From Sphingobacterium multivorum (GTDB taxonomy: Bacteria > Bacteroidota > Bacteroidia > Sphingobacteriales > Sphingobacteriaceae): a stretch of DNA of 64,000 bases. Position 1 is the stretch's first letter, and each line of letters begins with the position of its first letter. This document shows positions 46,101 to 54,693 of the stretch, piece after piece. The notes beneath the pieces were generated by a model, which ran no database searches, was not told where the DNA came from, and worked only from the letters and a program-made list of their open reading frames with translations. The translations under genes and the position numbers were made by a program. The DNA is taken from positions 5,580,001 to 5,644,000 of the forward strand of contig NZ_CP154261.1 in assembly GCF_039511225.1 (NCBI RefSeq). Direction: 5' to 3'.

Positions 46101-46166
46101 GGTGTGGATATCTTTATGATGCCGGCAACACGTAACTATGGTCTTACACTAAATGCGACTTTCTAA
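43107..46166 (+). CDS. SusC/RagA-family TonB-dependent transporter (pair 3)
   Basis: 1019 aa. Signal peptide ends near ASLLHAQT. Carboxypeptidase-like domain (VKGTVVDAKTKAPIPGATIKV), plug start LESVVVTALGISRAQKSLTYS, plug marker VLYVVDGVPINNQ, ISVLKGASAAALYGSQAANG, and a barrel ending in YGLTLNATF. It imports an unknown ligand. The pair stands alone with no enzyme genes beside it, so the substrate cannot be guessed. Confidence 0.95.
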   Translation: MNNKLYSTLRVLGIVPTILFSASLLHAQTSQVKGTVVDAKTKAPIPGATIKVLGTSNASSTDVKGAFQINVDDKNRILNISTVGYENKTVTLGPGETTVTVSLDEQTQQLESVVVTALGISRAQKSLTYSTQQVSGDELNKVKSTNLANNLNGKVAGVNIASSSSGPGGSAKVILRGNKSASGNNQVLYVVDGVPINNQTLASQPDNVFGGQRDGGDPISLINPEDIENISVLKGASAAALYGSQAANGVILVTTKSGKQGRTTINFSSSAQIEQAVSTPKFQSQYGQGSGGKNSNTSVFSWGDKTNGANYDNLGEFFRTGSNFTNSLTLSGGNEKNQTYFSYANTLAKGILPENDLMRHNFNLKESASFFDNKLTVEGSANYITQKLDNAPTSGFYYNPLVGTYLLPRSLNIADYKNFETFNTGRNLYDQNWFTLSDDETTQQNPWWIMNRNSTRSTRNRLLLNGSAKYKIAPWISVQARGSVDRTSEVWDRKAYAGTQHILARENGAYSYTNTTITQQYGDLTANMNFNIGDKLQITGLVGTSITDWKTEGTDFTSGKDGLKVPNQFFIQNTTTPVTSTLSANRRQLQSVFASANLAYDNWVYLDLTSRWDWSSTLAYTPQNPYAYPSVGLGIVLNDKLNLPEFVNMAKIRGSYAKVGNDLPPYTTLLTNRVDPYAVLTVNDIAFLKELKPEKTASLEIGTEWRMWNNRLNVDVTYYKTNTTNQFFKIAAGNASLNNMYAVNAGDIQNQGVEALVSLDAIKNDDFKWTTSLNFTYNKNKIVKLADGISEFTLTGEGRNNFASKLQVGGSFGDIYGQDFIRDGQGRILISEDGIPQKNNTYTKLGNSNPIWQMGWNNSFNYKNFNLSFLIDGKFDYEVMSVTQALLDGYGVSKASGDARANGGVSINGVTPSGKAVTTVDAEKWYTSTAGMGPVSSQYIYDGTVVRLRELTFGYDFNIKDSFFKKLRVNAVGRNLFYISKKAPFDPEVTMSTGNSLSGVDIFMMPATRNYGLTLNATF

Positions 46167-46262
46167 ACGACCAACAATGAAATATCCCTCGTTAAAAAAC
46201 ACATATATCGGTAAAAATGACGAGGATATTTTATATAGTCTTAAAATACAAACGATTAAAAG

Positions 46263-47933
46263 ATGAAATTTAACATAAAAAACATATCCAAGTTCTCTCT
46301 CGCTTTTTTAATGCTTGGCGGCACCTTAAGTAGTTGTACCAAGAATTTTGAGGACTATAACAAAAATAACATTGGCGTTACGGATGAGGATTTAAAAGGT
46401 GATGGCCAAGATCTTGTCATTTTCTTGCGAAATGCACAGATGTCGATTTACAATTTCTCGGGCGCGGGCGATCCCAATTCCTATCAGGTACAACAGAATT
46501 TAAATGCGGATGTATTTTCAGGTTTCTTCATGTCTCCTACTCCTTTTAATAGCGGGCAGAACAACCTGAATTACGCCATGGTAAACGGATGGAATGGAGA
46601 ACCATTTAAAGTACTCTATTTGAATGTTATCAAATCTATTGAAAAGCTAAAAAGCAATGGACTTGCAGAGACTTACCCTGCATTATGGGGTTCGGCATTG
46701 GTGATCAAAGTAGAAGCTGCCAGCCGGGTGACAGATATCTATGGTCCTATTCCATATAGCAAAGTAGGCACCTCCAATACTGTTCCATACGACAAACAAT
46801 CCGATGTATATGCTGCTTTCTTCAAAGAGCTCGATGAGGCTGTAACAGCATTAAAATCATACAAAGCGGATAGCCCAATGGCTGCTAAAATAGACCAGAT
46901 CGATCTTGTATTTCCGAATACAGATAATCAGGTCAGATTTAAAAATTGGTTGAAAATTGCCAATTCATTACGTCTTCGCTTAGCGATGCGTTTGGTTAAA
47001 ATCGATGCAACTTTAGCGAAAACACAAGCTGAAAAAGCATTGGATCCAGCAAATGGCGGTGTATTGGAAAGTAATAGCGAAAACTTCAAGATCACTGTAC
47101 CAGCAGACGGAACCTACAGCAACCCACTTTGGTTTATTTCCAAAAATTGGGCTGACACGCGTATCAATGCGACACTTTCGTCTTATATGACAGGATTGAA
47201 CGACCCTCGTATCTCTAAGTATATGTCTCCCGTCATTAAAGACGCAACAACAACAGCTTTCGCGGGAAAATATATCGGAATCCGTGCAGGAGCAGACGGC
47301 ATCGAAAAGGATAAATACCAAAAGCTATCGGCATTGAATACTGAAGGTACAACGCCAACTTTCGTAGCGACTACAGCACCGATATTAATGACTGCTGCTG
47401 AGGTTTACTTCCTCCGTGCCGAAGCAGCATTGAGAGGTTGGAACAATGCTGGGGGAACAGCGCAATCACTTTATGAAAAAGGAGTAGAAACGTCCTTTAC
47501 ACAATGGGGTGTATCAGCTGGGTTAAGCACTTATCTCAATGATAATACAAGTAAGGCAGCGGCTTACGAGGATCCTTTCAACGCGAAGAATAACGCAGCT
47601 TCACCTAGCGCACTGACCATCAAATGGAATGAGGGCGCTACCAACGAAGAAAAATTGGAACGTATCATTACGCAAAAATGGTTGGCGATCTTCCCTGAAG
47701 GACAAGAGGCCTGGAGTGAATTCCGCCGTACAGGATATCCGCGTCTATTCCCTGTTGTGGTCAACAATAGCGGTGGACTGATCGACACGAAAATACAGAT
47801 TCGTCGTTTACCGTTCCCACAAAATGAATACAATACAAATGCAACTGAAGTACAATCTGCAATCTCCTTGTTGGGCGGACCTGACAATGGTGGCACCAGA
47901 CTTTGGTGGGATGTAAATAAGGGTAATTTCTAA
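46263..47933 (+). CDS. SusD/RagB-like outer-membrane lipoprotein (pair 3)
   Basis: 556 aa. Lipobox LSSC followed by TKNFEDYNKNNIGVTDEDL, of the SusD-like_2 subgroup. Markers include TDIYGPIPYSKVG and, near the C-terminus, ERIITQKWLAIFPEGQEAWSEFRRTGYPRL. Partner of the SusC encoded 96 bp upstream. Confidence 0.93.
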   Translation: MKFNIKNISKFSLAFLMLGGTLSSCTKNFEDYNKNNIGVTDEDLKGDGQDLVIFLRNAQMSIYNFSGAGDPNSYQVQQNLNADVFSGFFMSPTPFNSGQNNLNYAMVNGWNGEPFKVLYLNVIKSIEKLKSNGLAETYPALWGSALVIKVEAASRVTDIYGPIPYSKVGTSNTVPYDKQSDVYAAFFKELDEAVTALKSYKADSPMAAKIDQIDLVFPNTDNQVRFKNWLKIANSLRLRLAMRLVKIDATLAKTQAEKALDPANGGVLESNSENFKITVPADGTYSNPLWFISKNWADTRINATLSSYMTGLNDPRISKYMSPVIKDATTTAFAGKYIGIRAGADGIEKDKYQKLSALNTEGTTPTFVATTAPILMTAAEVYFLRAEAALRGWNNAGGTAQSLYEKGVETSFTQWGVSAGLSTYLNDNTSKAAAYEDPFNAKNNAASPSALTIKWNEGATNEEKLERIITQKWLAIFPEGQEAWSEFRRTGYPRLFPVVVNNSGGLIDTKIQIRRLPFPQNEYNTNATEVQSAISLLGGPDNGGTRLWWDVNKGNF

Positions 47934-47959
47934 TCGAGAGATTAGCCTAGATAAATCTC

Positions 47960-47996
47960 AAAAAGGGGCTGTCCAGTTATGGATTGCCCCTTTTTT
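47960..47996 (+). terminator. Terminator after SusD pair 3
   Basis: AAAAGGGGC pairs with GCCCCTTTT, and an inner TCCA-GTTA-TGGA extends the stem. A six-base T-run follows, 27 bp past the stop. Confidence 0.9.
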
Positions 47997-48238
47997 ATGA
48001 TATCTTGAAAGTTAATCAAAGTTTCCAGATTGTTGTAACTATATTACAAAGTCAACTAAATAATGTTGTTTTAAAACTACATTTTTACCAACATATTGTT
48101 GTTTCAAACCTACAATATGACAGAAATCAGCTGCAATAGATCTCAAAATCAAATTTCTCTTAACAAAAACTTAATAGAAATCTGCTGTAGCAGAGGCAAA
48201 GAATTACCCGTTCAATTAAAAAAACCAAGAAGAATATT
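47997..48238. other. Non-coding region with degenerate ATTGTTGT repeats
   Basis: Three related units start near 48028 (ATTGTTGTAACTATATTACA), 48063 (ATGTTGTTTTAAAACTACA) and 48095 (ATTGTTGTTTCAAACCTACA), 32-34 bp apart. The first contains TTGTAA-CTATA-TTACAA, a small hairpin. They precede the 141-aa gene. Confidence 0.4.
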
Positions 48239-48664
48239 ATGAAAAATCTTTCCATTTTGGGGATGACCATCCTCTTAGCATGTTGCATGTTATTTGTTGT
48301 CTGTAAATCGGAGTCACATTGGGAAAACCCTTATAAAGATAAAACAGAAAAGGAACTCGAATCCCTATCTAATGAAAAACACAGCAAAATCATTGCCTTT
48401 GCGAGCCCCAAAGCATGTACTGATGCCACGGAATGGGAAATGATAGAAATACGGACAGTATGCGGGACAAGTTACCTTCCCTATCATAAATCCGTTGACA
48501 AAATAACCTTGCAAAACATGATCAATGACAACAACCGGTTGATGGAAATATACCAGCCAATGATGGCGCCCAAAATAAATTGTATATCGTATCGCAAACC
48601 ATTGGGCGTGATCTGTAAAGAAGGAAAAGCAGACATTAAATATGAAGAATCTGCTTCAAAATAG
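48239..48664 (+). CDS. Small exported protein of unknown function
   Basis: 141 aa. Hydrophobic N-terminus MKNLSILGMTILLACCMLFVVC suggests a signal peptide or lipid anchor, although the best Cys (C22) lacks a standard lipobox. The mature part has Cys residues in KACTDATEW, IRTVCGTSYLP, KINCISYRKP and GVICKEGK, which could form two disulfides. I do not recognise a family. It stands alone between a SusCD pair and recG. Confidence 0.6.
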   Translation: MKNLSILGMTILLACCMLFVVCKSESHWENPYKDKTEKELESLSNEKHSKIIAFASPKACTDATEWEMIEIRTVCGTSYLPYHKSVDKITLQNMINDNNRLMEIYQPMMAPKINCISYRKPLGVICKEGKADIKYEESASK

Positions 48665-48728
48665 TTACTCGAGCCTAAGAAACGGCTCCATAAACGCATA
48701 AATTTTCGTAATTTAGCCATCAAGAAGA

Positions 48729-50834
48729 ATGGCTGAATTAAGTTTAATTACCCCCATAGAATACCTCAAAGGTGTAGGCCCACAAAAGGCAGATGTACTC
48801 AAAAAGGAGCTACAGGTATTTACCATTGGTGATCTATTGACACAGTACCCTTTCCGTTATATCGACCGTACGGAGTTTCATAAAATCCGGAAACTTCATC
48901 CCGATATGATGGCTGCACAGGTGCTGGGCCGTCTGGTTTCTTTACAGCTCGTGGGCGAAAAGAGAACGAAACGTCTTGTTGGCTCATTCAAAGATGAAAC
49001 CGGCTCCATGGAGCTGGTCTGGTTCCAGTCCATCCCCTGGCTTCAAAAATCATTGAAAGTCGGTTCCGCATACATTATTTATGGTAAGCCGAGCGAATTC
49101 AATGGCCAGCTATCCATTACCCATCCCGAAATGGATCTGTATAACCCGCAAGTAAAACAGATCGGCAATATGAGTTTACAGCCGGTTTATTCATCGACAG
49201 AAAAACTCAAAAAGTTCAATCTGGATACCAAAGGAATCCAACGCTTACAACAGACTGCATTGGAAACCGTATTCCGTAGTATTGACGAATCGCTTCCCCA
49301 GGATGTGCTTGCTAAACATGGTCTCATTTCCAGGCAACAGGCTTTCGCTTCCATCCATTTTCCAAGCGATCAAAAGGAGCTGAACCAGGCCATCAAACGC
49401 ATCAAATTTGAAGAGCTATTTTTTATTCAGCTGAAGCTGCTCAACAACAAGCAGCTCAACACACAGAAATTTAGAGGCCAGCGGTTCAATAAAGTCGGTG
49501 AAAAATTCAACACGTTCTTTAACGAGCGCCTTCCATTTCCTTTAACAGGAGCGCAGAAACGCGTTGTAAAGGAAATCCGCATAGATACCAATACAGGTGC
49601 ACAGATGAACCGCCTGGTACAGGGCGATGTAGGTTCTGGGAAAACAGTTGTTGCCCTCATGAGCATGCTGCTTGCTGTCGACAATGGATTTCAGGCCTGT
49701 ATGATGGCTCCTACAGAAATCCTGGCGACACAGCATTATCATGGACTAAAGCAGCTCGTGGGCGATGACATCGTCAATATCAAACTACTTACAGGATCCA
49801 CAAGCACAAAGGAACGCCGTTTGATCCACCAGGCACTGGAAGATGGCAGCTTAGATATTTTAATTGGCACCCACGCCTTGATCGAGGATAAGGTACAGTT
49901 CAAGAACCTGGGCTTCGTTGTTATTGACGAACAACACCGCTTTGGCGTGGAACAACGGGCCAAACTCTGGCGCAAGAATGTCATCCCACCACACATGTTG
50001 GTCATGACAGCGACGCCAATTCCACGGACATTAGCCATGACCATGTACGGTGACTTGGACATTTCCGTGATAGACGAATTACCTGCTGGTCGTAAACCGA
50101 TTAAGACTGTTCACTTTTTTGAAAGCTCCCGTTTACGGATGTTTGGTTTTATGCGCGAGGAGATCGCCAAGGGCAGACAGGTCTACGTGGTATATCCCCT
50201 CATCAAGGAGAGCGAAAAACTGGACCTGATCTACCTTGAAGCAGGTTTGGAGAACTTACAGCGTGAATTTCCCCTTCCACAATACAAGATCAGTATTGTT
50301 CATGGCAAGATGCCTGTAAAAGACAAGGACTTTGAGATGCAGCGCTTTGTCAAACACGAAACACAGATTATGGTTGCCACTACCGTTATCGAGGTGGGCG
50401 TTAATGTTCCCAATGCATCGGTGATGGTCATTGAAAATTCCGAACGATTTGGATTATCCCAGCTGCACCAATTACGTGGTCGTGTAGGCCGTGGTGCTGA
50501 ACAGTCTTTCTGTATTCTGATGTCGGGCAATAAGCTGAGCAAAGAAGGACGATTAAGACTGGATACCATGGTGCGTACCAATGACGGATTTGAAATTGCA
50601 GAAGTCGATCTACAGTTACGTGGCCCGGGCGACATCTCTGGAACGCAACAATCGGGTGTTCTTGATCTCAAAATGGCAAATTTAGCCACAGATCAAGCGT
50701 TGCTCACTGAGTGCCGTAATACCGTTATCGAAATCTTCAAAGAAGACCCGACGCTCCAAAGCGAAAAGAATCATTTGCTCCGAAGCTTCCTCGCCAGAAA
50801 ATCAGATGGTATCGCCTGGGATAAGATTTCTTAA
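48729..50834 (+). CDS. recG: ATP-dependent DNA helicase RecG
   Basis: 701 aa. N-terminal wedge/OB domain (PIEYLKGVGPQKADVLKKEL; LVGSFKDETGSMELVWFQ), then the two helicase domains with Walker A QGDVGSGKTVVALMSML, the DEAD-like box VIDEQHRFGVEQR, motif III MTATPIPRTLAM, and motifs V/VI TTVIEVGVNVPNASVMVI and LHQLRGRVGRG. It reverses stalled forks and branch-migrates recombination intermediates. The preceding gene ends 64 bp upstream with a small hairpin (48671-48688) between them. Confidence 0.97.
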   Translation: MAELSLITPIEYLKGVGPQKADVLKKELQVFTIGDLLTQYPFRYIDRTEFHKIRKLHPDMMAAQVLGRLVSLQLVGEKRTKRLVGSFKDETGSMELVWFQSIPWLQKSLKVGSAYIIYGKPSEFNGQLSITHPEMDLYNPQVKQIGNMSLQPVYSSTEKLKKFNLDTKGIQRLQQTALETVFRSIDESLPQDVLAKHGLISRQQAFASIHFPSDQKELNQAIKRIKFEELFFIQLKLLNNKQLNTQKFRGQRFNKVGEKFNTFFNERLPFPLTGAQKRVVKEIRIDTNTGAQMNRLVQGDVGSGKTVVALMSMLLAVDNGFQACMMAPTEILATQHYHGLKQLVGDDIVNIKLLTGSTSTKERRLIHQALEDGSLDILIGTHALIEDKVQFKNLGFVVIDEQHRFGVEQRAKLWRKNVIPPHMLVMTATPIPRTLAMTMYGDLDISVIDELPAGRKPIKTVHFFESSRLRMFGFMREEIAKGRQVYVVYPLIKESEKLDLIYLEAGLENLQREFPLPQYKISIVHGKMPVKDKDFEMQRFVKHETQIMVATTVIEVGVNVPNASVMVIENSERFGLSQLHQLRGRVGRGAEQSFCILMSGNKLSKEGRLRLDTMVRTNDGFEIAEVDLQLRGPGDISGTQQSGVLDLKMANLATDQALLTECRNTVIEIFKEDPTLQSEKNHLLRSFLARKSDGIAWDKIS

Positions 50835-50990
50835 TCGTATGTCATTTTCGAAATAAAAAACGGGGCCAGCAAATAAATCAACAACGCGTTTAAGTGAATA
50901 AACAGAGCACAGTGGAATCTAAAGGCCGCTCGTCAACATAAATAGGATACGAATTGTTGTTAATTAGCTCTTGAAGACAATTTATCTTTT

Positions 50991-51021
50991 TTGTATATAA
51001 AACCAAATTTATTTACTTTTG
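50991..51021 (+). promoter_or_regulatory. Strong promoter upstream of the 42-codon frame and hflX
   Basis: TTG at 50991-50993 (inside TTTTTTG), 20 bp, then TACTTTTG at 51014-51021, an exact TAnnTTTG box. Transcription would start near 51028, over 310 bp before hflX. Confidence 0.75.
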
Positions 51022-51073
51022 CATCATTATGAACATGATATAGAAAAATATCCCTTCTTTTACTAGGCAAAAG

Positions 51074-51202
51074 ATGGCGACCGAACGCTTACATATTTTG
51101 AGTTGCCCTGGTAAGCAAATCACAGGAAATTTATTGGTTAATGGAGAATTATGTCATAATCGGCATCAGTCTTGTGTGGTGTACAAAAGCATAAATTCTT
51201 AA
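51074..51202 (+). CDS. Possible 42-aa small protein (doubtful)
   Basis: ATG to TAA, 42 codons, starting about 46 nt after the predicted transcription start. The product (MATERLHILSCPGKQITG...) has two His and three Cys residues but no recognisable family or membrane segment. It could equally be a chance frame in an untranslated leader or small RNA. Confidence 0.3.
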   Translation: MATERLHILSCPGKQITGNLLVNGELCHNRHQSCVVYKSINS

Positions 51203-51345
51203 ATTTACCTTTTCAAACAAAAACCGGGCTTACAAGCTCATTGAAAATAACTTAAAAAGTGAACGTATAACAAGAGGTAGGCAATAGCATACATTGCAAA
51301 GCTTAATGACCTCCCTACTTCACTTGAAAGACTTAATAGTACAAA

Positions 51346-52536
51346 ATGGCCAGAATTAAAATACACGATACAGCAATAAAACCCGAAACAGCCGTCTTGG
51401 TGAGTGTGATCACGCCAAGTGTGACGGAGACAAAAGCAAAGGAATATTTGGAGGAACTTGAATTTTTGGTACAGACTGCCGGTGGCGAGACCAAAGGCAT
51501 GTTTACACAGAAACTGGGCTTCCCAGATCGCGCTACATTTGTCGGCAGTGGAAAGCTGGAAGAAATAAAAGCATACGTTGAAGCGGAGGAAATTGACATC
51601 GTTGTTTTCGACGATGAGCTTTCACCTTCGCAGCTGCGTAATATTGAGAAAGAATTGAAACGCAAGATATTGGACCGCTCCAACCTTATCCTGGACATCT
51701 TTGCCCGACATGCCAAAACTGCTCAGGCAAAGACACAGGTCGAATTGGCACAGCTGCAATATCTATTACCACGTCTGACCCGTATGTGGACCCACTTGGA
51801 ACGTCAGCGCGGGGGTATTGGTATGCGTGGTCCGGGTGAGTCACAGATCGAGACCGATAGACGGATCATCCTGGACAAGATTTCCCTGTTCAAAGAACGC
51901 CTAAAAGCAATCGACAAGCAAAACGAGACACAACGAAAAAACCGTGGCGAGATGATCCGTGTAGCTTTGGTAGGTTACACCAATGTCGGAAAATCAACGA
52001 TCATGAATATGATCTCCAAGTCTGATGTACTAATCGAGAATAAACTTTTCGCAACATTGGATACGACGGTACGTAAAGTTGTGATCGACAACCTTCCTTT
52101 TTTGCTTTCAGATACCGTTGGTTTTATCCGCAAACTACCGCACCACCTGGTAGAATGTTTCAAATCCACATTGGATGAAGTTCGGGAAGCCGATGTCCTG
52201 ATCCATGTGGTCGACATTTCGCATCCGAATTTTGAGGATCATATCCAGGCCGTAAACGAAACATTGAAGGACCTTAAAGCACTTGACAAACCGGTGATTA
52301 CAGTGTTCAACAAAATTGACCTTTATAAACCGGCCGTCGAAGAAGGACACGATGGTGAGGAAATCGAGGTCACGTTGGATGATTTTCGTAATTCCTGGAT
52401 GGCAAAAAATTCTGATCCAGCAATCTTTCTATCAGCAACGAATAAAACGAATATCGAAGAGTTCAAACAAAAACTTTACGATATTATTGTGAAAATGCAC
52501 AATGAACGCTACCCTTACAATAACTTATTGTATTAA
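51346..52536 (+). CDS. hflX: GTPase HflX
   Basis: 396 aa. N-terminal HflX domain (KGMFTQKLGFPDRATFVGSGK; VVFDDELSPSQLRNIEKEL; the linker ERQRGGIGMRGPGESQIETDRR), then the TRAFAC G domain with G1 VGYTNVGKSTIMN, G3 DTVGFI and G4 FNKIDL. It splits stalled or stressed ribosomes by binding the 50S subunit. A hairpin follows between hflX and lipB. Confidence 0.96.
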   Translation: MARIKIHDTAIKPETAVLVSVITPSVTETKAKEYLEELEFLVQTAGGETKGMFTQKLGFPDRATFVGSGKLEEIKAYVEAEEIDIVVFDDELSPSQLRNIEKELKRKILDRSNLILDIFARHAKTAQAKTQVELAQLQYLLPRLTRMWTHLERQRGGIGMRGPGESQIETDRRIILDKISLFKERLKAIDKQNETQRKNRGEMIRVALVGYTNVGKSTIMNMISKSDVLIENKLFATLDTTVRKVVIDNLPFLLSDTVGFIRKLPHHLVECFKSTLDEVREADVLIHVVDISHPNFEDHIQAVNETLKDLKALDKPVITVFNKIDLYKPAVEEGHDGEEIEVTLDDFRNSWMAKNSDPAIFLSATNKTNIEEFKQKLYDIIVKMHNERYPYNNLLY

Positions 52537-52553
52537 TTTTGACAAACAATGCC

Positions 52554-52578
52554 GTGAACGGACCTTATGTCCGTTCAC
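52554..52578 (+). terminator. Perfect 10-bp hairpin between hflX and lipB
   Basis: GTGAACGGAC (52554-52563) pairs with GTCCGTTCAC (52569-52578) around CTTAT. Only a weak T-run (GTTTAAT) follows. It could end or attenuate transcription into lipB, whose ATG is 19 bp further on. Confidence 0.65.
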
Positions 52579-52596
52579 AGTTTAATAAAATACGAA

Positions 52597-53292
52597 ATGA
52601 ACAAAGAGGTGCAGTTTCAAGATTGGGGCCTTGTCGATTATCAGGAAGCCTGGGACAGACAAGAATCCATCTTTAAGGGCGTATTGGACATCAAACATGA
52701 CAACAGAGTCAATGCAACAGCAACAAATACCCCAAATTACTTGATCTTCACAGCACATCCCCATGTTTACACCTTAGGGAAAAGCGGGCACGAGGAATAC
52801 CTATTACTGGATGAGAAAGGACTGGAAGAGAAAGAGGCCAAATTCTACAAGATCAACCGTGGTGGCGACATTACCTATCATGGTCCAGGACAGATTGTCG
52901 GTTATCCGATACTGGATCTCGACAACTTCTTTACGGATATCCATTTGTATCTGCGTACACTGGAAGAAGCTATCATATTGACCTGTGCGGATTATGGTAT
53001 CGAAGCAGGGAGATATCCCGGGTTTACGGGAGTATGGATAGAACCGGATAAACCAACTGCACGCAAGATCTGTGCAATGGGAGTGCGTGCTTCACGCTGG
53101 GTGACCATGCATGGCTTTGCATTCAATGTCAATACAGATCTTGATTATTTCGGCAACATCATTCCTTGCGGCATTGACGATAAGGATGTAACGTCTTTAA
53201 AACGGGAGCTTGGCAAAGAAGTTGATATGGAAGACGTGAAAGGGAAACTTAAAGGCCATATTGCCCAACTCTTTGAAATGCAAATAGTGTAA
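52597..53292 (+). CDS. lipB: Octanoyltransferase LipB
   Basis: 231 aa. It moves the octanoyl group from acyl carrier protein to lipoyl domains. The active-site Lys/Cys pair is in TARKICAMGVRASRWVTMHGFA and NIIPCGIDD; the conserved RGGDITYHGPGQIVGYPILDL is present. The ATG at 52597 (MNKEVQFQDWGLVDYQ) is chosen because it matches the family N-terminus. The upstream in-frame ATG at 52567 lies in the loop of the hairpin at 52554-52578. LipA is not in the window. Confidence 0.95.
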   Translation: MNKEVQFQDWGLVDYQEAWDRQESIFKGVLDIKHDNRVNATATNTPNYLIFTAHPHVYTLGKSGHEEYLLLDEKGLEEKEAKFYKINRGGDITYHGPGQIVGYPILDLDNFFTDIHLYLRTLEEAIILTCADYGIEAGRYPGFTGVWIEPDKPTARKICAMGVRASRWVTMHGFAFNVNTDLDYFGNIIPCGIDDKDVTSLKRELGKEVDMEDVKGKLKGHIAQLFEMQIV

Positions 53293-53314
53293 TTTAAGTT
53301 TTCAATAACATACA

Positions 53315-53366
53315 AAGGCCCTTTGAAAGCGGAATTTAATCTCCTTTCAAAGGGCCTTACTTTTTT
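53315..53366. terminator. Bidirectional terminator after lipB
   Basis: A 15-bp perfect stem, 53315-53329 against 53344-53358 (core AAGGCCCTTTG / CAAAGGGCCTT), followed by AC and six T on the plus strand. Confidence 0.92.
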
Positions 53367-53472
53367 GAGCATCCCTGTTCCTCCTGGTTAATCCCCCCTA
53401 CTAAAGACACAAACGAGGGACATTTTCAGGCACTTGGAGGTCTTTACGCGACCCCGACGCTATTTCCGAATA

Positions 53473-54693
53473 TCAACAATAATACATACACTCATAGCTG
53501 GCCAGTCTTCCATCAACAAATCTGAAAATAAATAATCCTGCATCGCCATTTTGAATATAGAAAGTATGTGGCGTTGAAATCCAGTCTGCCGAAAGCAGTT
53601 CACCAAAGTGGTTTACAAAGTCTCTTTCTGCATAATTGGCATCCATCCGCTGGTTACCCAACACAATAGCTTCACCCGCACTAAAAAATAGCTTATACAA
53701 GGTTCCGACCACTTTGCCTTTATAATTTTCTTCAAAGGCAACGATCATATTCGGTGTTTTATAATAATACCGCGGCTCCCAGCCACATTCGGGCATATCG
53801 GGGATTTCGGTAACCCGCTGCAGCGCCAGTTGCTTCATTTGTCCATCTGTGATTTTACCATCAAATAAAGACACTCCTTTCCATTCGAAATGGAAGTTTA
53901 AGGCCTTCAGTTTCTTTGCGTACACCTCGGACTGGAACTCATGTTGAAATTTATCGGCCAATAACAGTTCAAAATCGATATCAACCTTGGGGTCCACTTT
54001 TCCCGCTTTGTCGTAAGATTCCTTCCAATAGGTAAGCGCCTGTTTTAACTTAGAATACTTCGTCCAGCCGATTTCACGTAGACGGCCTGCCTGTATCAGT
54101 TCTTCCTCCTGGTTCTTCCCTTTGACAGCCAAATATTCTTTAAGGACCTTGTCATAGCTTAACTCAGCACCCAAAAATTTCATCTGAATGTACTCCGGAT
54201 TTTCATGGAAGTGGTCTCCGATGTAGACCCATCCATCTGTGTAGAGCGGCACATAATCGATACATACCATTTCATTGAGCCCCGCCCTACGCACAGCGGT
54301 ACTTGTGGTATTGGGTGCTTTACGCACGCGCAATTGCGAGACCTGTACATAGAAATGTGGGCATTGAGCGCCTTCGGTTCCGCGATAGAAATATTGTTGC
54401 GGTTCTCCGGCAGACCTTTTCCCATCCATAGCACTTTTCAACGGCTGACGGTCGATAAAACCGATATCCCCATTACTCACCTGCACTTTGTACTGCGTAT
54501 TGGTGGAGTCCAACAGATACACAGGTGCCTCTGTCGGAAAAACTCCCAAGAGGTCTTTATTATTTCCTGCTTCACGGAAAAGGTGCCCCCATGTTGAGGT
54601 ATAAAGTGGCCGTTGACCCGCTGGCTGTGCTACTGCGTGATGCACAAACCAACTAACAAAAAAGCAGAGTATGAGTAATCCTTTTTTTGGCAT
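53473..54693 (-). CDS. Secreted SH3-like domain protein
   Basis: 406 aa. Signal peptide ends near HHAVAQPAG. Two SH3b-like segments: ~45-85 (APVYLLDSTNTQYKVQVSNGDIGFIDRQPL) and ~115-165 (YVQVSQLRVRKAPNTTSTAVRRAGLNEMVCIDYV...GWVYI). The rest is helical then beta-rich with no family I recognise. Bacterial SH3 domains often bind cell-wall peptides, but that is only a family trend. Convergent with lipB and monocistronic. Confidence 0.75.
   Translation of the reverse strand: MPKKGLLILCFFVSWFVHHAVAQPAGQRPLYTSTWGHLFREAGNNKDLLGVFPTEAPVYLLDSTNTQYKVQVSNGDIGFIDRQPLKSAMDGKRSAGEPQQYFYRGTEGAQCPHFYVQVSQLRVRKAPNTTSTAVRRAGLNEMVCIDYVPLYTDGWVYIGDHFHENPEYIQMKFLGAELSYDKVLKEYLAVKGKNQEEELIQAGRLREIGWTKYSKLKQALTYWKESYDKAGKVDPKVDIDFELLLADKFQHEFQSEVYAKKLKALNFHFEWKGVSLFDGKITDGQMKQLALQRVTEIPDMPECGWEPRYYYKTPNMIVAFEENYKGKVVGTLYKLFFSAGEAIVLGNQRMDANYAERDFVNHFGELLSADWISTPHTFYIQNGDAGLFIFRFVDGRLASYECMYYC

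Larger units (their letters stand above)
50835..51345. other. 511-bp region between recG and hflX with its own promoter
   Basis: Contains the promoter at 50991-51021, a possible 42-codon frame at 51074-51202, and a long imperfect stem (GAGGTAGGCAAT near 51273 against ATTGC...GACCTC near 51290-51312) before hflX. It may be a long hflX leader or a separate small RNA. Confidence 0.5.

Noticed and set aside
48028..48115. Possible CRISPR array
   Set aside because: Only three loosely similar units, no conserved full-length repeat and no cas gene in the window.
52567..52596. lipB start at the upstream ATG
   Set aside because: It lies in the loop of a perfect hairpin, and the added ten residues do not fit the family N-terminus.
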